A DNA stretch of 64,000 bases. Origin: JBJHBP01 sp050485645. Its GTDB lineage: Bacteria; Pseudomonadota; Gammaproteobacteria; Steroidobacterales; Rariloculaceae. Where the stretch lies: contig JBJHBT010000020.1 in NCBI GenBank assembly GCA_050485645.1, positions 1 to 64,000 on the forward strand. The letters run 5' to 3'. The notes beneath the pieces are model-generated. The model was not told where the DNA came from, did not search any database, and worked only from the letters and a program-made list of their open reading frames with translations. The position numbers were made by a program, and so were the translations under genes. Numbering within the stretch: position 1 is the stretch's first letter; the number at the start of each line of letters is the position of its first letter. Positions 24,327-34,519 of this stretch are shown here, piece after piece.

Positions 24327-25114
24327 TGCGGTCGGTCCCGCTCACTATGTTGCAGGGCGGCATCAACCGCCTGAGATCACGCGGCGGCGCCAAGGCCGAG
24401 ACACTGTACGACCTAGTGAACGCCTATCTGGACGACGACGGCAACGCTGTCCCGCGCCCGGGCACACGGCGTGTCGCGCAGCTGCCTGACGGCACCGTGG
24501 GCCTGCGTGCATGGCGCGGACAGCTGCTGGTATTCGCCACAGATTTCGTGGATCTGTCCGGCTTCGAGTTGATCGACCTGGTCATCCTCAAATATCCAGA
24601 GCCTGATGGCGAGGAGCCCGCCGACATCGCGCTGAAGGAAATACACTTCGCGGAGCCATTTCTCGGTGCTCTGTACGTAGTGGCCGAATTCGACGACGGA
24701 CTGGTGCAGCATTATTGGTTGCAGGAAGGTTCCACGTGGAACGCGGACACTGAGTATTCAGCGAATCAGATTGTGCGCCCGACTGTGTTTGAAGGCCTGG
24801 TGTACCGAGCGACCCGCCTGGGTGATCCGTACCCGGCATGGATCCCCGGTGCTCCGCGCACGGTGGGTGATTTCATCGAGCCAACCGAATACAACGAGTT
24901 CTTCTACGAGCTGATCGATGCGGTTGGCGGCAGTCCGTCATCAGGTCCTGTGGAGCCGCAGTGGCCGACCAGCTCCGGCGCCACCGTGATTGAACACCGC
25001 AACCAGGTGGATCCAGCCAGTGATCCGACGCCGCCGTCACCGCCGTCACCAAACCAGCCGTCTGCCGAAGTGATTGACCGCTACGGTGGCCCTGACCCGA
25101 GGCAGGTGAACTGA
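24326..25114 (+). CDS. Podoviral tail hub/stabilisation protein (N-terminal part-like)
   Basis: A 262-aa protein beginning MRSVPLTMLQGGINRLRSRGG, a signature of podoviral tail hub or DNA-stabilisation proteins, followed by ALYDDG-like propeller strands. A Pro/Ser-rich C-terminus (DPTPPSPPSP) ends it. The next gene (621 aa) carries a related WEAV-type repeat and a beta-propeller body, so the two genes may together match one longer hub protein elsewhere. Assignment by position and motif. Confidence 0.6.
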   Translation: MRSVPLTMLQGGINRLRSRGGAKAETLYDLVNAYLDDDGNAVPRPGTRRVAQLPDGTVGLRAWRGQLLVFATDFVDLSGFELIDLVILKYPEPDGEEPADIALKEIHFAEPFLGALYVVAEFDDGLVQHYWLQEGSTWNADTEYSANQIVRPTVFEGLVYRATRLGDPYPAWIPGAPRTVGDFIEPTEYNEFFYELIDAVGGSPSSGPVEPQWPTSSGATVIEHRNQVDPASDPTPPSPPSPNQPSAEVIDRYGGPDPRQVN

Positions 25115-25116
25115 TC

Positions 25117-26982
25117 ATGCCAGTACCTGTTTGGCAGCCCGGAGAACAGATACAGCCCGGCGACCTGCGGCGTCCATCGCAGGGCGCTGCGATCGTTCTG
25201 CCGAATCTCGCGAACCTGAATTTCGAGTCGGGCGATACCGGCTGGGACAAGGGCGCCAACTGGCACATCAACTCCAGTGGCGCTGTCTTCCAGGGCACGT
25301 TTGCCGCGCGCATCTTCGATGTCAACGACTCCGCGGAGCACGAGCTTGTCAACGACGTCAACGTCCCGACTGCGCCGGGCGTGCCGGTCAGCTGCCGTGG
25401 CTACGCGATCTGCACCGGTGGCTCAGGTGGCGGACAGCCGGCAACGACGTGCAGGCTGCGCATCATCTGGCTGGACGGTGACGAAGCACCGCTCGGCGCG
25501 GTGTCGGATGGCCCGCTACAAACGCAGAACAGCGCTTTCAATATCTGGCGTCAGATGACCGTCGATGCTGTGGCGCCGGCTGGGGCTGAGTTCTGGGCGC
25601 TGGCAGTGGTGGCTGTATCGAATTTCGGCGGTGATTGGGCGGTCGACCAGATCACTGTCGACTACGCATTCAACCCGTCGCCAGTGGGCCTGCTTTTCCG
25701 AGCGGTGCAAGAGCAAACCGGATTCACTGGCAACAGCGAGCCGTCGTGGCCGACCACTCTTGGCCAACAGGTCGTCGACAACACGGTGACGTGGGAAGCG
25801 GTCAGCGAAGATCGGTTGATCTGGCAGGCGCATCGAATCCTGGTCAGCGGCGCGACGGAGCCGGATTGGCCGGAGGCGCCAGGCGCATTCGTCCCCGACA
25901 ACACTATCTCGTGGGAGGCAATTACGCGACGCGTCGATGACGAAAAGGCGCCGCGCTCACCGATCGTAGCGATCGCGGCGAGCAAGGTGTTTGCCGCGGA
26001 CGATGACATCGTGCCGTTCAGCGCCACGGTCAATCCACTCGATTGGTCAGCGCGTGACGACGCCGGCTATCTGCCGTACGGCCTGCAGACGTACGGGGCG
26101 AATCCGATCACAGCCATGGGGCTGTATCGCGGCAACGTCGTCATCTGTAATGCACAGGGCTCGCAGATCTGGCAGGTCGACGAAGACCCGCAGGGCATGG
26201 CGTTACTCGATGCTGTCCCCATCGGCTGCACTTACCAGAAATCCATCGCGCCGGTCATGAACGATCTGGTGCTGCTCACTGAGCGCGGTGTCCGGAACAT
26301 GGGCACTGCTGGCGCGTCGGTGAATCTGCAGGCTGGCGACTTCGGTAAGCCCATCGATCCGCTCGTGCTGGCTGCGATCAAGGAGAAGGTGAAGGCCGAG
26401 GGGGTCGAGCCGCGCGGCCTGTACTGGCCTGACGCTGGCCAGTATTGGCTGATTTTCGGCGACGAGGCGTTCGTGCTGACGGTCAATGGCAGCGGCAAAT
26501 ATGCGCGCAGCTGGAGCCGGTACGTATTCCCGGAACCGATCGACGACTGGACGATCCTGCGCGGTGCACTGTATTTGCGGTCCGGCGACAAGGTGTGGCT
26601 GGTGAGCGACGACGCGCTGATGGACGACGAGCGCGAAGAGGGCGAAGAGCTGTTGGGCGACGCGTTCGATGGCGTCGTGCAGTTCCCGCACCTCGATCTG
26701 GGTCAACTGGGCGGGGAGAAGAACCTCGTCGGCCTGGATCTCATCGGCGACGGAGCCGTGGCGATCAGCATCGGTTACGACCAGCGTCAGCCGGACTATG
26801 ACCCGAATGGCGCGTGGACGTCTGAGTACGAGATAGAGGACGCCGACACGCTGACAGGCCAACTGATTCCGTTCCCTGTTTCGGGTCCGAGTTTCGCTGT
26901 CCGGCTGCGGTTTGCCGGCCAGCAGCGGTGGAAGTTCACCGCGGCGACGATGTACGTCAACGACATGAGGAAGGGCGCATGA
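25117..26982 (+). CDS. Large tail hub protein with carbohydrate-binding-like N-terminus
   Basis: A 621-aa protein. Residues about 28-150 (LANLNFESGDTGWDKGANW) resemble a carbohydrate-binding beta-sandwich; two short repeats (EPSWPTTLGQQVVDNTVTWEAV and EPDWPEAPGAFVPDNTISWEA, given in part) follow; then a beta-propeller-like body (ALGLYRGNVVICNAQGSQIW region). Such a layout fits the podoviral tail nozzle/hub that plugs the connector. Overlaps the following gene by ATGA. Confidence 0.6.
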   Translation: MPVPVWQPGEQIQPGDLRRPSQGAAIVLPNLANLNFESGDTGWDKGANWHINSSGAVFQGTFAARIFDVNDSAEHELVNDVNVPTAPGVPVSCRGYAICTGGSGGGQPATTCRLRIIWLDGDEAPLGAVSDGPLQTQNSAFNIWRQMTVDAVAPAGAEFWALAVVAVSNFGGDWAVDQITVDYAFNPSPVGLLFRAVQEQTGFTGNSEPSWPTTLGQQVVDNTVTWEAVSEDRLIWQAHRILVSGATEPDWPEAPGAFVPDNTISWEAITRRVDDEKAPRSPIVAIAASKVFAADDDIVPFSATVNPLDWSARDDAGYLPYGLQTYGANPITAMGLYRGNVVICNAQGSQIWQVDEDPQGMALLDAVPIGCTYQKSIAPVMNDLVLLTERGVRNMGTAGASVNLQAGDFGKPIDPLVLAAIKEKVKAEGVEPRGLYWPDAGQYWLIFGDEAFVLTVNGSGKYARSWSRYVFPEPIDDWTILRGALYLRSGDKVWLVSDDALMDDEREEGEELLGDAFDGVVQFPHLDLGQLGGEKNLVGLDLIGDGAVAISIGYDQRQPDYDPNGAWTSEYEIEDADTLTGQLIPFPVSGPSFAVRLRFAGQQRWKFTAATMYVNDMRKGA

Positions 26983-27716
26983 AGGGACGATGGTCGGGCG
27001 GTGTCCCGATGCGGAACGCGCAAGGCGGCTGGGTGTCGATCGCTCTTCCTGCCGCGCAAGCTGGGATCAGCGCATTGAGTGGGAACAGCCAGCGCAGCCG
27101 TGATCGTCGTGACATCCAGGCCGCCCGGGCGGCAGAGGGGCAGCGTGAAGCGGACGTAAGCGCGGCGACTCAGCGTATCGATCAGATGTTCGATTCCGGC
27201 GCGCGGCAGAACCAGTACAGCCAGTACCTGAATGCCCTGCGTCAGCACTACACCGGCGACGTGAACCGGCAGAAGCAGGTAGCGGATCGCAATCTGCGCT
27301 TTGGCATGGCTCGCGCTGGCCTGACTGGCGGCAGTGCGTCGGTGGATGCCGGTAGGACCATGGGCGAGGAGTACCTGCGCGCGCTGATGGGCGCTGAGCG
27401 GGCGGCTCAAGGGTCGGTGTCAGATCTGCGATCAGCCGATGAGCAGCAGCGGTTAAGCCTGATCGATCTCGCTCGCGGCGGCATGGACGCGACAACGGCG
27501 AGCCAGCGGGCAATGCGGGGAATGGACATGAATATCACCGGCGCACGTGCCAATGCAAAGCAGCGCAATCTTGGCGACATGTTCGCCGCGACGACAGATA
27601 CCGCGCGCCGGCAGAGAGAGGCCGCGGAGCACCGGCGCTACTTCGGTTACGACGCGCACCGCAGTGACGTTTATGGCGGTGGTGGTGGGTTCGCTGCGAC
27701 AGGAGGGCGGTTCTGA
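26979..27716 (+). CDS. Internal virion/ejection protein candidate 1
   Basis: Start at MKGRWSGG (26979) overlapping the previous stop. The 245 aa are helical with Ala, Gln, Arg-rich stretches and a Gly-rich end (GGGGGFAATGGRF). In podophages the three to four helical proteins after the hub are packaged inside the capsid and ejected to form a channel into the cell. Assigned by position and composition. Confidence 0.55.
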   Translation: MKGRWSGGVPMRNAQGGWVSIALPAAQAGISALSGNSQRSRDRRDIQAARAAEGQREADVSAATQRIDQMFDSGARQNQYSQYLNALRQHYTGDVNRQKQVADRNLRFGMARAGLTGGSASVDAGRTMGEEYLRALMGAERAAQGSVSDLRSADEQQRLSLIDLARGGMDATTASQRAMRGMDMNITGARANAKQRNLGDMFAATTDTARRQREAAEHRRYFGYDAHRSDVYGGGGGFAATGGRF

Positions 27717-28396
27717 TGGCGGAAACGAACAAATGGGCATTGCTCACGCAAGCGCTGGGGCACGGTGTTGATGCGTACAACCAGGACCGAGCCCATCGGC
27801 GCCAGAGCCGGCAGTTGCGCCACGGCCTGACGCAGCAGCAGGCGAGACAGAGCGAGGCGGATGCGAGCCTGGGCGACCTGATGTCCGCCATGGAGGGCTC
27901 CGGCCCGGCTGATGATCGTGCGTCGCTGAACGACGCCTACATGCAGCAGCTGATGCGCACACGGCGTATGCAGACCGGCGCGATTCCCACGCTGGATGGC
28001 GCGTCAAGTCGGTACGCAGCTGATGCGGCCGGCGCTAGTACGGACATCGGGCAGTACGGCGCCAGGCTCTCGGACATCATGGCCAGAGCTGATGCCCCGA
28101 TACTGCAGCGTCAGGGCGAACAGCAATTGATGGCCAGAACGGCCAGTGACATCCAGGGCGTTGCCCGCGGTGCTCAGTCCGACGACTTTCTGACGCGCCT
28201 GCGGGCCAGTCAGATGCGCCCGAATCCGTGGGTGGCGTTCATGGCTGATCTGGCCGCGAGGGCGGGCGCGAATTGGCCGGGCGAGGACGGTGATGGACGC
28301 CGACAGCGCGTCCGTCATCGCGACCAGTTCGACCGGTTCGGCACGTATCAGGATGTGAGCACGACGCCGGCAGATGGCACGGTGAGGTACAGCTGA
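27716..28396 (+). CDS. Internal virion/ejection protein candidate 2
   Basis: A 226-aa helical protein (many Gln, Arg, Ala) starting one base into the previous stop. It resembles the preceding gene in composition and ends QDVSTTPADGTVRYS. Likely another ejection protein; no motif recognised. Confidence 0.52.
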   Translation: MAETNKWALLTQALGHGVDAYNQDRAHRRQSRQLRHGLTQQQARQSEADASLGDLMSAMEGSGPADDRASLNDAYMQQLMRTRRMQTGAIPTLDGASSRYAADAAGASTDIGQYGARLSDIMARADAPILQRQGEQQLMARTASDIQGVARGAQSDDFLTRLRASQMRPNPWVAFMADLAARAGANWPGEDGDGRRQRVRHRDQFDRFGTYQDVSTTPADGTVRYS

Positions 28397-29997
28397 TGGC
28401 CGGCTTCATGCAGAAACTTGGCGACGCGCTGACAGGCACTGATCGCGCCGGTGCGCGTCGTCAGGGCCAGATGGATCGGGCGAACTACGACACGGTCATG
28501 GCTCAGGCCGAGCAGCGCCGTCAGGACGCGTTGCGCAGCGAGGCGCTGACATTGCGTGACCAGGAAAAGAACCGGCGGATCATGCAGGTCGGCAGTTACA
28601 CTGCTGAGCAGCTCAGAGACCCGAACAACCCGGATCTGCCGCTGGGCGATCTGCTAGTGTCTGGCTTGGCGCCGGATTACAACACGTTCCAGCAATCGCG
28701 ATTGCGCGGTCAGGAGTTCGGTCACCGCGAAACGATCGCCGACCACGAACTGCCGTTCGATCAGCGTCAGGCCGCGGCGCAAGCGCAGTCTCCGGCGCAG
28801 CTTGCGGCACCGCAGGGACTCGGCGATCAGGTGCTGGGATCCGGGCCGGCTTCCGTGCAGGAATACAACCTGGCCGCGAGCCAGGGATTCCCCGGCACGT
28901 TTGAGGACTGGGTGCGTCAGCGTCACCAGCGCTTCTCAGTCGTCGAATACGGCGGCCAGCGCTACATGGTCGACAACACCGGCGTTGCACCGCCGCGGCA
29001 GCTGTCCACGCTGCAGGACGAGGCGCAGGCAGAACTGATCATGAGGGAGGCGGGACGTGGCCGCCTACCTGGCGACTTCGCGCCGACTGCACAGGGTGCC
29101 CCGATGGAGCCGCAGCCGCAGCAGATGCTGCCTGGCGCGCCGGCAGAAATGGGCGGTGGTGGTGGCTTCGCGCCGGAGGGCGCCGCGTTGCCCGTGGGTC
29201 CGCCGCAGGCACCGCAGGACTTTGCGCCGCAGATGCCGCAGCAGCAACAGCGTGAGCCGCTTCGCTTCGAAGCGTTGCCGGGCACCGCGGCCCATCAGGA
29301 GCAGCAGGCTGCGGAGATGGCACGCAGCGCACGGCAACGCTCCGCGCAGCAGATGCTTGAGCGTCGTGTGCCTGGCGTACTGCGCGACGTGACCCGCGCC
29401 ATTGAGCAAGCCGACAAGGCCGGGCCAACGGCTGGTGTGGTCGCGACCCCAGAAGAAGGCGCCGGCATGATGCGTCGCATGGCGGCTGCCAGATCGCCAG
29501 CGTACGAACTGAACCAGCATCTGGAGTCGATCAAGTCGAATATCTCGATCGAGGAGTTGCAGTCGATGCGAGAGGCATCGCCGACTGGCGGCGCGCTCGG
29601 CCAGATCCCGGTCCGCCAGCAGGAATTCCTGATGCAGATGCAGGGCTCTCTCAACCCGCAGCTACGCCCTGAAGTGCTGCGCGAGAATCTCAGCTTCGTG
29701 CACAACAACTACCTGCGGGCACTGATGGACGCCGTCTACGGCGACCCCCAGGAACTCGCAGAAGCGGTGCGCATTGGCAGGATGACCGAAGAGCAGGCGG
29801 ATGCCGCGCAGCTGGAGCGTCAGCAGATCGAGCAGCAGTACACCCGTGAGACGGAGTTCGGGCAGTTTGGCGAGCGGCGCGGTCAGGATGGCGGCGCCGG
29901 CCAACCACCGCGCATCAGTTCCGACGCTGAGTATGAAGCGCTGCCCAGCGGCACCGTGTTCATCGCTCCGGACGGAACACGTCGGAGGAAGCCGTAA
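28396..29997 (+). CDS. Internal virion/ejection protein candidate 3
   Basis: A 533-aa helical protein with a Pro/Gln-rich low-complexity centre (MPQQQQREP, PPQAPQDF) and helical ends. The size and place match the middle ejection protein of podophages. A GTVFIAPDGTRR end recalls short motifs in such proteins. Confidence 0.58.
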   Translation: MAGFMQKLGDALTGTDRAGARRQGQMDRANYDTVMAQAEQRRQDALRSEALTLRDQEKNRRIMQVGSYTAEQLRDPNNPDLPLGDLLVSGLAPDYNTFQQSRLRGQEFGHRETIADHELPFDQRQAAAQAQSPAQLAAPQGLGDQVLGSGPASVQEYNLAASQGFPGTFEDWVRQRHQRFSVVEYGGQRYMVDNTGVAPPRQLSTLQDEAQAELIMREAGRGRLPGDFAPTAQGAPMEPQPQQMLPGAPAEMGGGGGFAPEGAALPVGPPQAPQDFAPQMPQQQQREPLRFEALPGTAAHQEQQAAEMARSARQRSAQQMLERRVPGVLRDVTRAIEQADKAGPTAGVVATPEEGAGMMRRMAAARSPAYELNQHLESIKSNISIEELQSMREASPTGGALGQIPVRQQEFLMQMQGSLNPQLRPEVLRENLSFVHNNYLRALMDAVYGDPQELAEAVRIGRMTEEQADAAQLERQQIEQQYTRETEFGQFGERRGQDGGAGQPPRISSDAEYEALPSGTVFIAPDGTRRRKP

Positions 29998-31976
29998 TGC
30001 CGTGGCGTGATGCACCAGTTGTGGCCGAGGCACAGCCTGGCCCGCACAGTGATCGTATGCGCCTGGCACCTCCGGCCGCTGCTGATCGACAGTCGCAGAT
30101 CATGGGTGCCCGAGCGCCAGAGGCCGCTCCGCTGGAGGGCGAAACCCTGACAACGGGTCCGACCGATGGTAGTGGCTGGCAAGACGCACCGGTGTCCCAG
30201 AGCGGTGACGAGGCTGGGAGCGGGCGGTCATGGGGTGATGCAATCCGTGGCCGTCTGGCGACCGAGCGTGATGCCACGATCGCCATGGTTCGCGGCGCAT
30301 CCCAGGGCGCCACGATGGGGTGGTGGGATGAGATCGGATCAGGCCTGATCGCCACCGCGAAAGCGCCGTTCTCGGGCCGTGGGTGGAGAGAGATCTACGA
30401 CGAGGAGCTGGGCCGCGAACGATCGGCTGTGGAGGCTGGCCGGGAACAGTACCCGGTAGCGGCCTACGGCGGTGAGATTGCGGGCGCGGGCTTCAGTGGC
30501 GCCGGCCTCATGCGCCAAGCTGCGGCGCATCTACCGCGACTGAGCTTCGGGCAGCGCCTGACAGCGACCGGAGGCACAGAAGGGGCTGCATACGGCGCGG
30601 GAGCATCCGAGGAAGGCGAGCGCGCGACCGGGGCAGCGATCGGCGGCACGATTGGCACGGTGCTACCTGTGCCGCTACAGCGGACATTGAGCGCGGCCGG
30701 GACTGCTGCTGGCAGCGCTGTCCGGTCGTTCACGGATACGCCAGAGCGAAAGGCGCAGAGACTCGTCGGGCAGGCACTGGAACGTGACCGACTGACGCCG
30801 GCAGAGGCTGTCAGGCAAATCACGGACATGGGACCGCAGACGCGCCTGGCTGACATGGGCGAGAACCTGGGTGGACTGGCGCGCGCCGTCACAGCCAGGC
30901 CCGGACCTGCCCGCACGACGGCGCGGGATTTTCTCGAAGAACGTCAAGCCGGTCAGGCGCAGCGGCTGATGCGTCAGGCGGGTCTTGACGATGTGCCGCA
31001 GTTCCGCCGCTCGTTCCAGAAGTTCATGACGCAGCGCCACTCGGCGGCCAAGCCGCTGTACGAGCAGGCGTACGCCACGCAGCTCGACCTGTCGTCTCCG
31101 CAGATGCAGGCGCTGGTACAGCGCCCATCGATGCAGCGGGCGTTGCGCGAGGCGCAGACGATCCTCAAGGACGAGGGTGGCGGAACGGGACATGTCAGGC
31201 TGATGGATGCGGCCAAACGTCACTTGGACGATCGGATTGGCTCAGCGCTGCGTACGGGCGAGCGCGATACGGCGCGCAGGCTTATCAATCTGCGCCGCGA
31301 ACTGCTGGAGGAAGTCGACCGCCAGGTTCCCGCGTTCGCTCAAGCCCGGGCCACCTACGCAGGTGAAGCCTCGATGCGTGATGCAGCCCAGCTGGGACGC
31401 AATCTGTTTGGCCGGCGACTGGATCTGGACGATGCCGAGCTGTTGATTGCCCGGATGGGTGACGGTGAACGGCAGGCGTTCCAGCGCGGCGCGCTCCGCG
31501 GACTCGTCGACACGCTGGAAAACATGGCGTCGACTCACGATGCCGGCCGCAAGCTCATTGCCTCGCCCCGCCAGCGCGAAGTGATGCGGCTGGCGTTTCA
31601 GGACGAAGGAGCGGTCCAGCGCCTGATTCAGGCGGCGGAAACAGAGTCCACGTATTCGGCGACTCGCAACGTCGTGCGCGGCGGCTCGCCAACGGCACGC
31701 ATACAGGAAGAGGTGGCAGGGCTGGATCAGACCGCAGGCATTGGCGCAGCACTCCGCCAGGGCAATGTCATCGGCGCGACGTCGCGGATGCTCAGAGCGC
31801 TGGGCATCGGGAAACCGTCCGACGAAACGCTAGAAGCGGTCGGCCGAATCCTGTTCACGCCCGACGCAGCTGGGGCGAGTCGTGCGTTACCGCAGCCCAG
31901 GGCTGCCGTTGTGAATCCAGACGCCGCCGGCGGTGCATTGGTTGGCGCTGGCGCCGCGGCCGTGCAGGCACTTTGA
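29997..31976 (+). CDS. Large ejection protein candidate with Gly/Ala-rich membrane-like region
   Basis: A 659-aa protein. Residues about 130-240 contain repeated Gly-Ala hydrophobic stretches (AYGGEIAGAGFSGAGLM, GAAIGGTIGTVLPVP, AAGTAAGSAV) of the kind that insert into membranes; the C-terminal half is a long helical region. It would help the genome cross the cell envelope. No transglycosylase motif is seen. Assigned by position. Confidence 0.6.
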   Translation: MPWRDAPVVAEAQPGPHSDRMRLAPPAAADRQSQIMGARAPEAAPLEGETLTTGPTDGSGWQDAPVSQSGDEAGSGRSWGDAIRGRLATERDATIAMVRGASQGATMGWWDEIGSGLIATAKAPFSGRGWREIYDEELGRERSAVEAGREQYPVAAYGGEIAGAGFSGAGLMRQAAAHLPRLSFGQRLTATGGTEGAAYGAGASEEGERATGAAIGGTIGTVLPVPLQRTLSAAGTAAGSAVRSFTDTPERKAQRLVGQALERDRLTPAEAVRQITDMGPQTRLADMGENLGGLARAVTARPGPARTTARDFLEERQAGQAQRLMRQAGLDDVPQFRRSFQKFMTQRHSAAKPLYEQAYATQLDLSSPQMQALVQRPSMQRALREAQTILKDEGGGTGHVRLMDAAKRHLDDRIGSALRTGERDTARRLINLRRELLEEVDRQVPAFAQARATYAGEASMRDAAQLGRNLFGRRLDLDDAELLIARMGDGERQAFQRGALRGLVDTLENMASTHDAGRKLIASPRQREVMRLAFQDEGAVQRLIQAAETESTYSATRNVVRGGSPTARIQEEVAGLDQTAGIGAALRQGNVIGATSRMLRALGIGKPSDETLEAVGRILFTPDAAGASRALPQPRAAVVNPDAAGGALVGAGAAAVQAL

Positions 31977-31998
31977 CCCACACAGGAGTACGAGGCAC

Positions 31999-32349
31999 GT
32001 GAAACTCATCAGCATGAAGCGCTCGAAGAAAGAGCAGAACCGCGAGAAAAATGACATGGCGGTGCCGATGTCGAGGGACGAATACCCGTATGGCCTGACA
32101 TTGGAGCTCAGCACCGAACAGCTCGACAAGCTCGACATCGACCAGCTGCCGAAGGTGGGCAAGAAATATCGCCTCCACGCTGAGTGTGCCGTGAAGTCGG
32201 CGAGCGTCCATGAGCGCGATGGCAAACGTGATCGGAATCTGTCGCTGCAGGTGACCAGGCTCGCGCTGTCGAGCAGTCCAACCTCCGGCGTCGATGCGCT
32301 CGAGGACGGCCTGGAGCAGGCGGGCAGCCGCCGGAGTCGTCGGGCGTAA
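31999..32349 (+). CDS. Capsid staple-like protein
   Basis: From GTG 31999 (116 aa). MKRSKKEQ, then DEYPYGLTLELSTEQLDKL, LPKVGKKYRLHAECAVKSASV, and RNLSLQVTRLAL match my memory of the small 'capsid staple' proteins found in related podophages, which strap neighbouring capsomers. The name is from recollection and pattern, so moderate confidence. Sits between ejection and fibre genes. Confidence 0.55.
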   Translation: MKLISMKRSKKEQNREKNDMAVPMSRDEYPYGLTLELSTEQLDKLDIDQLPKVGKKYRLHAECAVKSASVHERDGKRDRNLSLQVTRLALSSSPTSGVDALEDGLEQAGSRRSRRA

Positions 32350-32353
32350 GCAC

Positions 32354-34519
32354 GTGAGCAAGGTCCGCGTCCCAATTTACGGAGCACACAACAAAGTCGC
32401 GCTGCTCGATACTGCCGCGACACGTGGGGCAACCATTGGCGTGGACCTCATGCTGCCGGATGGTCGTGTTGCGACTCTGGCTGATCTGGCCGGGCGCCCA
32501 CCCGCGACACCCTTAAACTCGCTCGCGAACACGATCTGGAGCCGCGTCGGTGACATTCCGCCGAACGTGCGGCAGGTGGAAATGCTTGACGGCGCTGGTC
32601 TCGTTACACGGCTGGCAGACGGCGACTGGATTACGCGCGAGATCGAAGTGGGGAGTACTGATCGGCTTGTGATTTCCCAGGCTGCCGGGGCCACGGGCAA
32701 CCCAGTGATCGATCTTTCTGACGTGCCGGCGCTGTCAGTGTGGGCTAGGGACGCGAACAGCGTGGGGAAACCTTCCGCCGTTGAGTCGGCGGACAACGAA
32801 ACGTTGTTCGGCCGCGATGATGACGCGCTCGGCTTCCTTGGTGCGTCTGATGTGCTCGACTGGGTCGGTGATAACGCAGGCGATCTGCTGTATCGGTCTG
32901 CGGGAGGATGGGAGGCACTCCCGGCCGCGACGGACGGTCAGGTGCTCCGTCTCGCGTCAGGCGTGCCGGCGTGGGATGACATCGAATTCCTAGACCTGGA
33001 TGATACGCCGGGGGATTACACGGGCGCTGGCGATTGGTTTGTCCGCGTCGCTGGGTCTGCGGACGGGCTGGAATTTGTTGAACTCGGCGACGTGATCTTT
33101 CTGGACGTTGACGATTTCGGTGATCTGGCGTTCGAGGACGATCTGGCGTTTTCCGATCTAACGGACGTGCCGGCTTACACCGGTGCGGGCGGTTTTGCAC
33201 TCAGAGTCGCTGCGACTGAGGACGCCATTGAGTTCGCTCAATTGGGGGAGTTGGCGTTTGAGGACGTATCGTTTCTCGGCGACGCGGCGTTTCTCGATGT
33301 GGACGACTTCGGCGATCTGGCGTGGCTGGATGAGGGCGACCTGTCGCTGTTCACATCGTCTGTGCAGGGCGTCGTCCCCAGCTCTGGCGGCGGCACGACG
33401 AACTTTCTCAGAGCGGATGGTTCGTGGGCTGCACCTCCAGGCGGTGGCGGCGCATCAGCGTTCACGGACTTGTCTGACACACCGGGCAGCATCACTACAA
33501 ATGGCTTTGTGCGTGGTAATGCCGGTGGCACGGCTCTGGAGTTCCTGACGGAAATTCCTGATGGCGCGCTGTCGAGCAACATCGCGCGGCGCAATGCGCC
33601 GAATGAGTTCGCCGGCGCACAGACGATCCAAATGGGCAGCGGCAACGCGCTCCGCTGGCGGCGCACGGACGCCGCCGCGAACTTGGGCAACTGGCAGCTC
33701 GCGCCGGACAGCGCAGGCACTATGCGATTGCAGCGCATGAGTGATGCGTGGTCCTTTATAGCCACGGCGCTGGAAATCACATCGTCGACGACTGCGACCA
33801 CTGGTATCACGCTAGGCGAAGGCAATACCGCTACCCGTATCGCAAGCACGGTCAATTCAGCGACAGCGCATGCGCTACGAGTGGGCGCTACCACAGCTAT
33901 GGCCAACACGGGGATTACGGTCGGAATTGTGCGTGCCGGTAACGCTTCGCTGGGGCTGCGTAATTCGTCCGATGGTGTGGAAGCGTTCTTCGATACGTTT
34001 GATTCCTCGCTAGGTGCGCGGATTGGCACGATATCGAATCATCGACTGCGAATAATGGATGACGCCGTCACGGTCGCCATTACTGCCGCTCCCGCGGGCG
34101 GGGGGTTCCAGGCCAACAACCAAGTCACTGGCGGCGGACTGGAGCGGGTGTTAACAACATCCGATCAATTGATCCCGTCTGTGCGACAGCAGTCATCTAC
34201 TACTATGACGGCGGCGTGGGCTAACAGACAGACGCGAGCAAACAACGGGGACTCGCCGACATGGACTATGAGCAGCAGCGTGCCTATATCCGCGGTGATG
34301 TCATTGCAGAACGCCGGGAACGGGAACGTCACGTTGTCGATACCAGCTGGCCATATAGTGCGCATCGTCGGAGAAAACGCGAGTGTCAGCGGCGCAGGCA
34401 CTATCACATTGACCGCGCCCGGCGGTGCGTCGGATGACAATGTCCACAATTACGTTCTGTACCAGAACGGCATTCAGGGCTGGCTGCTGTTCGCGGAGTC
34501 TGGGACCTACTCGATATGA
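32354..34519 (+). CDS. Tail fibre/spike protein
   Basis: From GTG 32354 (721 aa). The centre carries repeats such as FLDVDDFGDLAF and FLDVDDFGDLAW, and SDTPGSITTNGFVRGNAGGTALEFL, which are common in phage fibre shafts; LRADGSWAAPP resembles the fibre motif before receptor-binding ends. The C-terminal ~250 residues are beta-rich with many Ser/Thr/Ala. It would recognise the host surface. The 3' end overlaps the next gene by 4 bp. Confidence 0.72.
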   Translation: MSKVRVPIYGAHNKVALLDTAATRGATIGVDLMLPDGRVATLADLAGRPPATPLNSLANTIWSRVGDIPPNVRQVEMLDGAGLVTRLADGDWITREIEVGSTDRLVISQAAGATGNPVIDLSDVPALSVWARDANSVGKPSAVESADNETLFGRDDDALGFLGASDVLDWVGDNAGDLLYRSAGGWEALPAATDGQVLRLASGVPAWDDIEFLDLDDTPGDYTGAGDWFVRVAGSADGLEFVELGDVIFLDVDDFGDLAFEDDLAFSDLTDVPAYTGAGGFALRVAATEDAIEFAQLGELAFEDVSFLGDAAFLDVDDFGDLAWLDEGDLSLFTSSVQGVVPSSGGGTTNFLRADGSWAAPPGGGGASAFTDLSDTPGSITTNGFVRGNAGGTALEFLTEIPDGALSSNIARRNAPNEFAGAQTIQMGSGNALRWRRTDAAANLGNWQLAPDSAGTMRLQRMSDAWSFIATALEITSSTTATTGITLGEGNTATRIASTVNSATAHALRVGATTAMANTGITVGIVRAGNASLGLRNSSDGVEAFFDTFDSSLGARIGTISNHRLRIMDDAVTVAITAAPAGGGFQANNQVTGGGLERVLTTSDQLIPSVRQQSSTTMTAAWANRQTRANNGDSPTWTMSSSVPISAVMSLQNAGNGNVTLSIPAGHIVRIVGENASVSGAGTITLTAPGGASDDNVHNYVLYQNGIQGWLLFAESGTYSI